Positions 8,778-15,937 of a DNA stretch of 64,000 nucleotides are shown in pieces. Under the pieces are notes generated by a model. It saw only the letters and a list, made by a program, of their open reading frames with translations, ran no database searches and had not been told where the DNA came from. Each line of letters opens with the position of its first letter. Position 1 is the first letter of the stretch. The stretch is from assembly GCF_018613795.1 (NCBI RefSeq), contig NZ_JAGGPN010000049.1, forward strand, positions 124,001 to 188,000. The letters run 5' to 3'. The stretch comes from Arthrobacter sp. ISL-65 (GTDB lineage: Bacteria; Actinomycetota; Actinomycetes; Actinomycetales; Micrococcaceae). A program made the translations under genes and the position numbers.

Positions 8778-9284
8778 CGCGTTCGTGCCCACCTGTGTAG
8801 TGCTTGAGGCACCACCAGCGGGCAGTTTCTCGGGCAGGGCGTACGCCCATCGAGAGGGCAGTAATCGCGCGAAAAGCATCGCTGGGGGGGTGGCACAACG
8901 TGTCGCGCCGGAGGACCGTTATATGCGTCGTTTCCAGCGGCCTCCCTTGAGAGTTTGGCTGGGATGCCGCTGCAGGGTGACTGACCAGATCTGCAACACA
9001 TTTCGTCCGAGACGAGTTCCACGTTTAGTCAAGCGTTGAGTGTCAGGTTTGTGTGTAGCTCACTCGGACAGTGCTCCTTATACTCGCTGTCCTACTGCCG
9101 TGTCTTGAGCTGCAAGCACTAAGACTTCGTCGTGGGCGTTCTGGTCCCGTAGGGGCATTACGGAGCCCACCGCGTATCCCTCGCTTCGAGGTCGGGCATC
9201 ATTCTGTCGCGGAATTCTGTTCTCGCTTCGCGGACGTTTAGGCGCGACATGTGTCCTAATGCCTTATGGGCCGTAAGGAGCTAA
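8778..9284. other. Gene-poor accessory DNA
   Basis: No convincing gene in about 500 bases. Open frames exist on both strands, but none has a family resemblance, a good ribosome site and coding-like third positions together. Base composition looks less GC-rich than in the flanking conserved genes, consistent with acquired or decaying DNA next to the recombinase remnant. Confidence 0.4.
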
Positions 9285-9422
9285 ATGAGTGCCAGACGCA
9301 TCGACGCCGTGTCCGAGTCAAGTGCTTCTCAAGAACTGCGGCATTCGGCAGCATGGGCCTTCGAACCGCACCAGCTATCCTTAGCCCCGAAAAGAGCTTG
9401 CGCTAAACACGGCAACTGTTGA
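9285..9422 (+). CDS. Possible 45-aa small protein
   Basis: ATG at 9285 is preceded by TAAGGAG with good spacing and opens a 45-codon frame beginning MSARRIDAVSESS and ending KHGNC before TGA. The product is unrecognised, with no membrane segment. It ends 53 bp before the kinase-like gene and could be a leader frame for it or chance. The ribosome site is the only real support. Confidence 0.25.
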   Translation: MSARRIDAVSESSASQELRHSAAWAFEPHQLSLAPKRACAKHGNC

Positions 9423-9475
9423 GACTCGATACCAGGCAGCTTTGGGTGGGACGGACAATCTAAGTCGAGGTAACC

Positions 9476-10141
9476 ATGGATATGAAACCGGAAGTCGGCG
9501 AACCCGATGCGGGATCCTGGCAAGTCGAGTCACTGGAACGCTTGCTGCGGCGGCTACTGCCGGCAGCAGGACAACGTCCGAACCGCCCCTGGATTGTAGC
9601 GGTAGATGGAAGGAGCGGGGCAGGCAAGACCACCCTGGTCGATCGTCTACTAGCTCGAGTGCCGGACTCAGATATTGTTCACACGGACGATGTAGCGTGG
9701 CATCTCTCGTTTTTCGACTGGGCCGATGAACTCCGTGGCGGTGTCCTCGAACCCCTGCTCCAAGGCGAGGCAGTCCATTACCGTCCGCCGGGTTGGGTGG
9801 CCCGAGAACGTCCAGGTGCCATAGCTCTACCCGCCGGGCGTTCCGTGGTGTGGGTGGAAGGGAGCGGATCATCACGCCAAGCGCTCTCCGACCTAGTCGA
9901 CGTTTCGATCTGGGTGCAGTGCGACAACTTTGTAGCCCGACGTCGCCTCCGGGCACGAGATGGCCAGGAAGAAGAAGACCTGCACAGGGAGTGGGAAGAA
10001 CAAGAAATTCCCTTCCTACTTGAAGACCGGCCATGGGAGCGCGCTACAGTGATCGTGGCGGGAACGCCGGCCCTAGAGTACGATCCGAATACCCAAGTAG
10101 TAACCGCTCAGCCGGCACTAGCCAGCGCGGAGATCAGCTAA
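9476..10141 (+). CDS. Uridine kinase-like P-loop NTPase
   Basis: A 221-aa protein of the uridine kinase/phosphoribulokinase-like P-loop family. Walker A is GRSGAGKTT at residues 45-53, followed by HTDDVAWHLSFFDWADE, which fits the substrate-binding Asp after strand 2, and a lid-like arginine-rich stretch ARRRLRARDG near 160. The acceptor could be a nucleoside, a sugar or an antibiotic; I cannot tell. The start ATG follows GAGG. It stands alone between gene-poor stretches in the accessory region, so horizontal acquisition is plausible. Confidence 0.75.
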   Translation: MDMKPEVGEPDAGSWQVESLERLLRRLLPAAGQRPNRPWIVAVDGRSGAGKTTLVDRLLARVPDSDIVHTDDVAWHLSFFDWADELRGGVLEPLLQGEAVHYRPPGWVARERPGAIALPAGRSVVWVEGSGSSRQALSDLVDVSIWVQCDNFVARRRLRARDGQEEEDLHREWEEQEIPFLLEDRPWERATVIVAGTPALEYDPNTQVVTAQPALASAEIS

Positions 10142-10282
10142 CTTTGTCATCTCCGCCCTCCATTGCCAATGCGACAAGATTGAGCGATTGACGCTGCTGC
10201 CGGGCCAGTAGTCCAAGTAGCTTCCCGCCTGCCGTCAAGCAGCCCCGCAGGGCACATCTAAACCGTGAGGGATAGGCTTCAA

Positions 10283-10325
10283 AGAAGAACGCCTCTGGCA
10301 CGAGTCATTTGCGCGGCGTTCTTCT
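10283..10325. repeat. Inverted repeat, 11-bp stem
   Basis: AGAAGAACGCC at 10283-10293 is the exact reverse complement of GGCGTTCTTCT at 10315-10325, with a 21-base loop. It lies 142 bp after the kinase-like gene, has no T tract, and could be a terminator or the remnant of a mobile element end. Confidence 0.5.
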
Positions 10326-10337
10326 CGGTAGTTTGAA

Positions 10338-10370
10338 CACTTTCGCGTGTCTAGGGGCAACACGAAAGTG
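10338..10370. repeat. Inverted repeat with a two-base bulge
   Basis: CACTTTCGCGTGT (10338-10350) pairs with ACACGAAAGTG (10360-10370) except for a bulged CG. It sits 13 bases after the preceding inverted repeat, in DNA without genes. Confidence 0.4.
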
Positions 10371-10551
10371 GGAGCGCACACCTTAAGCGCCGATAATGGA
10401 CCTTTCGTCAACCCGATGCGGGCAGTGGTGGAGTCCCCAAGGTAGGCCGCGCGCCCGATCTTTTGACGGAGGTTGCGTTCGTTTGCCGGGCTGCGGTGCG
10501 TGAGGCCTGAATGGCCGTGTCTCCAACACTGGAAGGCCCCGGCCCCGGCCC

Positions 10552-11211
10552 TCAATCATGCGGGCGACGCCGTTCCCGTCGTTCTGCCCTCTTCTGCTGG
10601 GTCAGATCAATCGAGAGCCGACTCAAGGCAGGGGCACCGCCACCGCAGTTTCCGGTCAAGAGCACGGTGTCCCTTTCGGCGGGAACCAACATGGGCGTCA
10701 CCAGATCCTGGGAGTCGACGGCGGCTTGGGTAACCAATCCGATCCCGGAGGGTGGAATCAGGTCCACCGCCGCCGACCCGGCACCAGTATCCGCGTCATT
10801 CATTGGAAGAATGCTGTGCTTCCTTGCGAACGGCCCACATGGGGGAGTGCGACTGCCGAGCTCCGCCCCAAGGTTGCCCACCTTTTCCCGGGGTTGCCGG
10901 TAATTACTGACAGCGTCCTGAAGGAACCGGAAATAAGCGCCCCGGTCTCGTTCAGGACTGCCGGGTCCGGACGCGTTCCCCCTAGCCCACCGGACCCGGT
11001 CACAAGGCCTCACAGCTACACGCTGGATGCAGCTCACTCCTCCAAACCAGTGCGCGAAAGCCCGGATCCGAGGGTCACCAGGGTCTGGCGTCGCCCAATG
11101 CGTAGGCAAAGATCCCGCGTCAGGAAGGTCCGCGGCTGAAAGCACTTGGCGCCTATCGCTGGCCGATCCCTGCAGCGATTGTGCAGGCAACGGCTCCATC
11201 TTTCCTGCCAC
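10552..11211 (-). CDS. Doubtful reading frame, possibly a decayed gene
   Basis: A 219-codon open frame (or 83 codons from ATG at 10803) with fairly high GC at third positions. The C-terminal LSRLSIDLTQQKRAERRE loosely recalls the end of a PAS/PAC sensor domain, but the rest does not match a family I know, and an overlapping frame of similar size runs on the plus strand. No good ribosome site for either start. I keep it only so the 1.1-kb gap is described; it may be a gene fragment or not a gene at all. Confidence 0.2.
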   Translation of the reverse strand: MAGKMEPLPAQSLQGSASDRRQVLSAADLPDAGSLPTHWATPDPGDPRIRAFAHWFGGVSCIQRVAVRPCDRVRWARGNASGPGSPERDRGAYFRFLQDAVSNYRQPREKVGNLGAELGSRTPPCGPFARKHSILPMNDADTGAGSAAVDLIPPSGIGLVTQAAVDSQDLVTPMLVPAERDTVLLTGNCGGGAPALSRLSIDLTQQKRAERRERRRPHD

Positions 11212-11241
11212 TGGAACGCCCCAAGGTTTGAAACGGAATGC

Positions 11242-11253
11242 TAAGCATGCTTA
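11242..11253. promoter_or_regulatory. Perfect 12-bp palindrome upstream of csbD
   Basis: TAAGCATGCTTA, a perfect palindrome 51 bases before the ATG of the CsbD gene, in the position of a promoter-overlapping operator. The binding protein is unknown. Confidence 0.45.
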
Positions 11254-11304
11254 TGTTGTTCGTAAGGTCGCATCGAACGGCCGCCAACCAAAGGAGGAAA
11301 CACC

Positions 11305-11481
11305 ATGGGACTAGGCGACAAGATCGAGAACGCCGCTGAGAAGGCCGGCGGCAAGGGCAAGGAAGCGGCAGGTGCCGCGTCCGGCGACGAAAGCCTGCGC
11401 ACCGAAGGCCAGGCCGATCAGGCCAAGGGTGATTTGAAGCAGGCCGGCGAGAAGGCCAAGGACGCCTTCAAGAAAGACTGA
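11305..11481 (+). CDS. CsbD family stress protein
   Basis: A 58-aa, highly charged, helical protein of the CsbD family, commonly induced by general stress in Gram-positive bacteria; its molecular role is not established. The sequence is rich in Lys, Glu, Ala and Gly, begins MGLGDKIENAAEKAGGKGKE and contains the family core EGQADQAKGDLKQAGEKAKD. No membrane segment or cofactor motif. A strong ribosome site, AAAGGAGG, lies 6-8 bases before the ATG. Monocistronic: a palindrome lies upstream and a perfect hairpin 13 bases downstream. Confidence 0.9.
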   Translation: MGLGDKIENAAEKAGGKGKEAAGAASGDESLRTEGQADQAKGDLKQAGEKAKDAFKKD

Positions 11482-11493
11482 CCCGAATGCAAG

Positions 11494-11526
11494 CGAAAGG
11501 GTGCACCGCGTCGGTGCACCCTTTCG
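11494..11526 (+). terminator. Hairpin terminator after csbD
   Basis: CGAAAGGGTGCACC at 11494-11507 pairs perfectly with GGTGCACCCTTTCG at 11513-11526 around a 5-base loop. No long T tract follows. Confidence 0.75.
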
Positions 11527-11630
11527 TGTGTCGGCAGGATATCGTGCACCATCTGCTGGCGGACTTTCACCGCCTCACAGCTTCCGTCCCAGGAGCCGCA
11601 CACTCCCGATCCAACGGTCGGTGGTTGAGG

Positions 11631-11927
11631 TCACGAACGGGAGCGGGCGGATTCCGAAACCCGGGCGATCTTTACCTCGAAGTCCAAGCCTGTGTCGTCT
11701 CCTGCGAGCCGGCGGAGCAGGTAAGCCCGAAGTGCGGCGTTGCTGGTCGTGTGCGGGGCGGGGAGGGCTTCGCCGCTGAACAGGGCGTATGAGTCGCTGA
11801 CATGAAACACGGACAGGATGCAGTCCTGGAGGTCACTTGTCCGCAGGCTCAACACGTTGTTGCGGAAGCTGCCCTGTGCACCGTTTTTGGGCATGGCCGT
11901 CACGGAAAATGTCACTGCCTTTGCCAT
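11631..11927 (-). CDS. Hypothetical protein, 98 aa
   Basis: Function not recognised. ATG at 11927 (MAKAVTFSVTAMPKNG) is chosen because GGAGG stands 9 bases upstream; a longer frame to 11945 lacks a ribosome site. The protein has alternating hydrophobic residues suggesting a small beta-rich cytosolic fold, contains NVLSLRTSDLQDCILSVF, and ends with a charged tail. No signal peptide or membrane segment. It converges on csbD and precedes the glycerol regulator on the same strand, with about 230 bases between them. Confidence 0.55.
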   Translation of the reverse strand: MAKAVTFSVTAMPKNGAQGSFRNNVLSLRTSDLQDCILSVFHVSDSYALFSGEALPAPHTTSNAALRAYLLRRLAGDDTGLDFEVKIARVSESARSRS

Positions 11928-12158
11928 AAATCCGGTCCTCCGCAAGCTTTTCGCCCGAGATCGTTGCCCCGGGCCACCGTCGCAAGGTTAGTCGCTGCAT
12001 CCGGCGAACATAAGCCTTACCCGCCAGTAAGGTTGGGCGGGATGCCGACCGGCCCGACGCCATCTATGACAGATTCGCGCGCTGTGGCGGGGCTGGCACA
12101 TGGGTTTGCTTGTGATCGCGCGGTCCGGGATCGGGAGGACCCCAGACGCTCCCGTCGC

Positions 12159-13121
12159 TCAGCCTGCGCCCTCGAAGCTGACCAGCCGCCGTGCCGAGGC
12201 CTCATCGAGGATCAGATCTGTGGCCAGCCCGGCCACCAGCGCCCCTCGGAGACCGTTGATCTTGGACGCACCGGACACCACGCAGATCCGCCGGCGCACC
12301 TGACGGAGCTGGTCCAGCGAAGGCCCGGTGGAGCGTTCATTCAGCGTGATGCCGTCAGAGGAGCCGTCGCCGCGGAAGAAAACCGTGGCCACGTCCCCGA
12401 CGACGTCGGACTTCGCCAGTGTGACCAGATCATCCTCGTCGAGGTAGCCGCCGGCGTACACGTGGCTGGGGTAGTCGGCATCCACCGAACCCACGCCGAA
12501 GATCGCGATGCTCATTCGGGACTGCAGGTCGAGGATGCGCTGAACGCTCCGCTCATTCCACATCGCGGTCTTCGTGGCGGCATGGTCGAAGAAGGCCGGC
12601 ACGGGAAACTGTTCAACCCGGGCCCCGTAGGCGCTGCCGAAGCGCCGCATGATGTCGCTGGCGTAGGTGATGCCGGTGGTCTGCATGTTGCCCGCGCCGT
12701 TCAGCTGCACCACCACGCTGTCGTGCGTAATCTTGCGCGTCAGATGCCGGCTCACTGCGCTGAGGGTCGAGCCCCAAGCCACGCCGATGATCGCGTTCGA
12801 GTCCACGAGCGGTCCGATGGTGCGCGCTGCCTGCATGGCCACGCGGTCCAGCGTCTCCGCCTCATTCAGGGTGTCCAGGACGGGCACCACGTGCACATCC
12901 ACCCTGTACTGCGCCCGGATCAACCGCTCCAATTCCGGCCCTGTGTCCAGAGGGCTGCGGATTTGGATCTGCACCAGACCCGACTCCCGCGCCGTCGAAA
13001 GCAGCCGGGAAACCGTGGAGCGGGAGGTCCGCAATTCCCGGGCGATGGCGTCCATGGTGAGGTCCTGCATGTAGTACAGCTGTGCGGCGCGAAGCGCTTC
13101 GGAATGTCGGGGCCGGGGCAT
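12159..13121 (-). CDS. SorC-family sugar-binding transcriptional regulator (putative glycerol regulator)
   Basis: A 320-aa regulator with an N-terminal helix-turn-helix (MDAIARELRTSRSTVSRLL, about residues 22-40) and a C-terminal SorC/CggR sugar-binding domain of about 260 residues containing IIGVAWGSTLSAV and the closing ALVAGLATDLILDE. Such proteins bind a phosphorylated metabolite and release DNA. I chose ATG at 13121 (MPRPRHSEAL), which keeps the intergenic inverted repeat outside the coding region; in-frame starts further up (13172, 13385) would read through the glpD promoter. It is divergent from glpD-glpF-glpK, so control of glycerol use by glycerol-3-phosphate is likely (inference), although GlpR is usually of the shorter DeoR type. 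Confidence 0.88.
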   Translation of the reverse strand: MPRPRHSEALRAAQLYYMQDLTMDAIARELRTSRSTVSRLLSTARESGLVQIQIRSPLDTGPELERLIRAQYRVDVHVVPVLDTLNEAETLDRVAMQAARTIGPLVDSNAIIGVAWGSTLSAVSRHLTRKITHDSVVVQLNGAGNMQTTGITYASDIMRRFGSAYGARVEQFPVPAFFDHAATKTAMWNERSVQRILDLQSRMSIAIFGVGSVDADYPSHVYAGGYLDEDDLVTLAKSDVVGDVATVFFRGDGSSDGITLNERSTGPSLDQLRQVRRRICVVSGASKINGLRGALVAGLATDLILDEASARRLVSFEGAG

Positions 13122-13135
13122 GCATCTGTCCGTTC

Positions 13136-13149
13136 TGCACGTTTGTGCA
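13136..13149. promoter_or_regulatory. Inverted repeat, candidate operator for the SorC regulator
   Basis: TGCAC-GTTT-GTGCA: perfect 5-bp arms with a 4-bp spacer, between the regulator start and the glpD -35 box. A natural site for the adjacent regulator. Confidence 0.5.
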
Positions 13150-13155
13150 TAGTGC

Positions 13156-13185
13156 TTGACGTTATTTTCCATTAGTCCAAACAAT
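13156..13185 (+). promoter_or_regulatory. Promoter of the glpD-glpF-glpK genes
   Basis: TTGACG at 13156-13161, 18 bases, then AACAAT at 13180-13185. Transcription would start near 13192, giving a leader of about 70 bases that contains a small CGCACC/GGTGCG hairpin (13201-13216). Confidence 0.55.
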
Positions 13186-13260
13186 AGTGGTGAACGGCCC
13201 CGCACCTTTCGGTGCGCCGCCTGCAACAAACCCTTTTCGAACCAACCCAAAGGAGCAGAT

Positions 13261-15033
13261 TTGGGACTCAAGGATTCATCCGGCCATACCAACAGCGCCA
13301 CCGCCCGCGGCGGGGAGCGCGAGTCCGTCTTCCGGCTGCGCCGGCGGCCCAACGCCCGGGTCCTGATCATTGGTGGCGGCATCAACGGCGTCGGAACATT
13401 CCGCGACCTCGCCCTGCAGGGCGTCGACGTGGCACTCGTGGAGCGCGGCGATTACTGCCAGGGCGCCAGCGGCGCCTCGTCGCACATGATCCACGGCGGC
13501 ATCCGTTATCTGGAAAACGGCGAATTCCGGCTGGTCCGGGAATCCGTGGTTGAGCGCAACCGGCTCCTGCGGATCGCGCCCCACTACGTCAAGCCGCTGC
13601 AGACCACCATTCCGATCTTCAGCACATTCTCCGGCGTCCTGGCCGCACCACTGCGGTTCCTGACCCATAAGCAACAGGGCAAGCCCAAGGAGCGCGGCGC
13701 GTTCCTGATCAAGCTGGGACTCAGCCTCTACGACTCCTTCTCCCGCGACGGCGGCAGCGTCCCGCGCCACCAGTTCCGCACCCGGCAGAAGGCGCTGGCC
13801 GAACTCCCGATGCTGCACCCTGGCGTCAAATACACGGCCACGTACTTCGACGCGTCCGTGCACAACCCGGAGCGGCTCACCCTGGACGTCCTGCAGGACG
13901 GCGAGAAGGCCGGCGGCCGGGCCAGCAACTACCTCTCCCTGATGTCCGTCAGCTCCAACGCAGATGGTTCCAGCACCGCGGTTCTCCGGGACCAACTGAC
14001 CGGCGAGGAATTCGGCTTTACTGCGGACGTCATCGTTAACACCACCGGTGCGTGGGTGGACCTCACCAACCAGGCCATGGGCGCGCCCACCACCTTCATG
14101 GGCGGGACGAAGGGCTCACACATCGTCCTTGACCACCCTGGCCTGCTCGCTGCCTGCGACGGACGCGAGATCTTCTTCGAACACACAGACGGCCGGATAG
14201 TCCTGATCTATCCCATGGGTGACCGCGTGCTGGTGGGCACCACCGACGTCGACGCCGACATGTCGGAAGACGCCATCTGCACCGACGGCGAGATCGACTA
14301 TTTCTTCGATCTCATTGGCCACGTCTTCCCGGACATCGCCGTGAACCGTGGACAGATCGTTTACACATTCTCGGGCGTGCGTCCGCTGCCGCGGCACGAC
14401 GCCACCCAGCCGGGGTTCGTGTCCCGGGATTACCGCATCGAACGCCGCGGTCCGGAAGCAGGCCCCCAGGAGGGCGGCGCCGTCGTGCTCAGCCTGGTGG
14501 GCGGCAAGTGGACCACCTTCCGCGCTCTGGCCGAGCACCTGGCCGACGACGTCCTCGCCGAACTGGGAACGGAACGGAAGATTTCGACGGCGAAGCTCGC
14601 CATCGGCGGCGGCTCCGGGTTCCCGGACAGCGATGCAGGAATCCAGAAGTGGATCAAGGCGCACATGACCCCCACGCGCGACGCCGACCGGGCAGCCGGC
14701 CTGCTCACCAGGTACGGCACCCGCGCCGAGGAAGTCATCAGCTATCTCGACGCCGGCCACGACAGCCTGCTGCGCTCCACGCGGGAGTTGAGCGTCAGGG
14801 AACTGAAGTTCATGGCCGCGCACGAACAGATCGGGCACCTCGTGGACGTCCTGATCCGCCGCACCTCCCTCGCCTTCCGCGGCCTGGTTACCGGTGAGCT
14901 GCTGAACGAACTTGCCGAAGCCCTGGCCGAGCCGCTCGGCTGGGATGCGGCACGGGTTGCCGCGGAGATCAACCATGCGCAGGAGGTGCTGAAGCGATAC
15001 CACGGCGTCGAGGTTCACAGCCTCGTCGCCTAG
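13261..15033 (+). CDS. glpD: Glycerol-3-phosphate dehydrogenase, FAD-dependent
   Basis: Oxidises glycerol-3-phosphate to dihydroxyacetone phosphate and passes electrons to quinone at the membrane. The FAD-binding loop IIGGGINGVGTFRDLALQG lies near residues 35-55 and is followed by GASGASSHMIHGGIRYLENG near 78-97; the C-terminal dehydrogenase domain ends in LIRRTSLAFRGL and a helical tail. 590 aa is typical. I chose the TTG at 13261 (MGLKDSSGHT) because AAAGGAG stands 6-11 bases before it; a frame open from 13156 would run through the promoter. First gene of the glycerol genes, divergent from the SorC regulator. Confidence 0.95.
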   Translation: MGLKDSSGHTNSATARGGERESVFRLRRRPNARVLIIGGGINGVGTFRDLALQGVDVALVERGDYCQGASGASSHMIHGGIRYLENGEFRLVRESVVERNRLLRIAPHYVKPLQTTIPIFSTFSGVLAAPLRFLTHKQQGKPKERGAFLIKLGLSLYDSFSRDGGSVPRHQFRTRQKALAELPMLHPGVKYTATYFDASVHNPERLTLDVLQDGEKAGGRASNYLSLMSVSSNADGSSTAVLRDQLTGEEFGFTADVIVNTTGAWVDLTNQAMGAPTTFMGGTKGSHIVLDHPGLLAACDGREIFFEHTDGRIVLIYPMGDRVLVGTTDVDADMSEDAICTDGEIDYFFDLIGHVFPDIAVNRGQIVYTFSGVRPLPRHDATQPGFVSRDYRIERRGPEAGPQEGGAVVLSLVGGKWTTFRALAEHLADDVLAELGTERKISTAKLAIGGGSGFPDSDAGIQKWIKAHMTPTRDADRAAGLLTRYGTRAEEVISYLDAGHDSLLRSTRELSVRELKFMAAHEQIGHLVDVLIRRTSLAFRGLVTGELLNELAEALAEPLGWDAARVAAEINHAQEVLKRYHGVEVHSLVA

Positions 15034-15091
15034 CGGGAAACCGTCCTTCATACACGCGAAGGACTGACAACAGAAAATAGAGGAGTCAAAG

Positions 15092-15838
15092 ATGTCTCTT
15101 GGATTGGTTTTTCTTTCCGAAGTCTTCGGAACTGCCATGCTGACCCTGCTGGGTTGTGGCGTGGTGGCCAACGTTGCCCTCAAAGGCACGAAGGGCAACA
15201 ACGGAGGGTTCCTGATGGTCACCTGGGGGTGGGGCATCGCCGTCTTCGCTGGCGTCTACGTCGCCGCCAGGTCGGGATCGCACTTGAACCCGGCCGTCAC
15301 ACTGGGCCTTCTTGTGAACGGCAAACCGGAGTATGCGACAGGCGTTCCAGTGGACTTTGCCTCCACGCTGACCTACTTCGGCGGTGAGCTTACCGGCGCC
15401 TTCCTTGGTGCCGTGGTCACCTGGCTCGCGCACAAGCAGCACTTCGACGCCGAACCCGAGCCTGCGAACAAACTTGGCGTCTTCTCCACCGGCCCGGCGA
15501 TCCGATCCACGCCCTGGAACCTGATCACGGAAATCATCGGCACGTTTGTTCTCGTCTTCGTCATCCTCACCTTCGGCGGAACGCCGTCGGGGCTTGGCCC
15601 GCTGGCCGTGGCGCTTCTGGTCGTCGGCATCGGTGTCTCGCTGGGTGGACCCACCGGCTACGCCATCAACCCCGCGCGTGACCTCGGTCCCCGCATCGCG
15701 CACGCCGTCCTGCCCATCAAAGGCAAGGGATCGAGTGACTGGAGCTACTCCTGGATTCCGGTGGTGGGCCCGCTGGTCGGCGGCGCGCTGGCCGGCCTCG
15801 TGGGGCTGCTTCCCATCGTGTTCACAGCAGCCACCTAA
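15092..15838 (+). CDS. glpF: Glycerol uptake facilitator (aquaglyceroporin) GlpF
   Basis: A 248-aa inner-membrane channel of the MIP family that lets glycerol diffuse into the cell. Six membrane helices and the two pore half-helices are visible: GSHLNPAVTLG near 62-72 and GYAINPARDLGPR near 188-200. The Asp after the second NPAR motif is characteristic of glycerol-conducting members. AGAGGAG precedes the ATG. It is 58 bp after glpD and 99 bp before glpK, fitting one transcript in which uptake, phosphorylation and oxidation are coupled. Confidence 0.96.
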   Translation: MSLGLVFLSEVFGTAMLTLLGCGVVANVALKGTKGNNGGFLMVTWGWGIAVFAGVYVAARSGSHLNPAVTLGLLVNGKPEYATGVPVDFASTLTYFGGELTGAFLGAVVTWLAHKQHFDAEPEPANKLGVFSTGPAIRSTPWNLITEIIGTFVLVFVILTFGGTPSGLGPLAVALLVVGIGVSLGGPTGYAINPARDLGPRIAHAVLPIKGKGSSDWSYSWIPVVGPLVGGALAGLVGLLPIVFTAAT

Positions 15839-15937
15839 ACCGCTGACATCTGCACCCCTTTTCGAAGAGCACCCCTTTCAAAACCGAATCCATAACCACA
15901 TCTGTTCAAACGCAAGCACAACGACAAGGACGTCATC

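Larger units (their letters stand above)
10142..10551. other. Non-coding stretch with two hairpins
   Basis: About 410 bases with no gene I can support. It holds two strong inverted repeats (10283-10325 and 10338-10370), listed separately. The first may terminate the kinase-like gene; the second has no obvious partner gene. Confidence 0.4.

Noticed and set aside
8452..9039. 195-codon plus-strand frame over the recombinase remnant
   Set aside because: Antisense to recognisable resolvase segments; low-complexity Arg/Ser/Pro product.
9241..9270. Possible insertion-sequence end near 9250
   Set aside because: The sequence looked like an IS terminus, but no matching inverted partner or target duplication was found nearby.
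10558..11139. 193-codon plus-strand frame in the gene-poor stretch
   Set aside because: Overlaps a more coding-like minus-strand frame, has no ribosome site and resembles no family.
13122..13385. Extended N-terminus of the SorC regulator
   Set aside because: It would run through the candidate operator and the glpD promoter, and into glpD itself.
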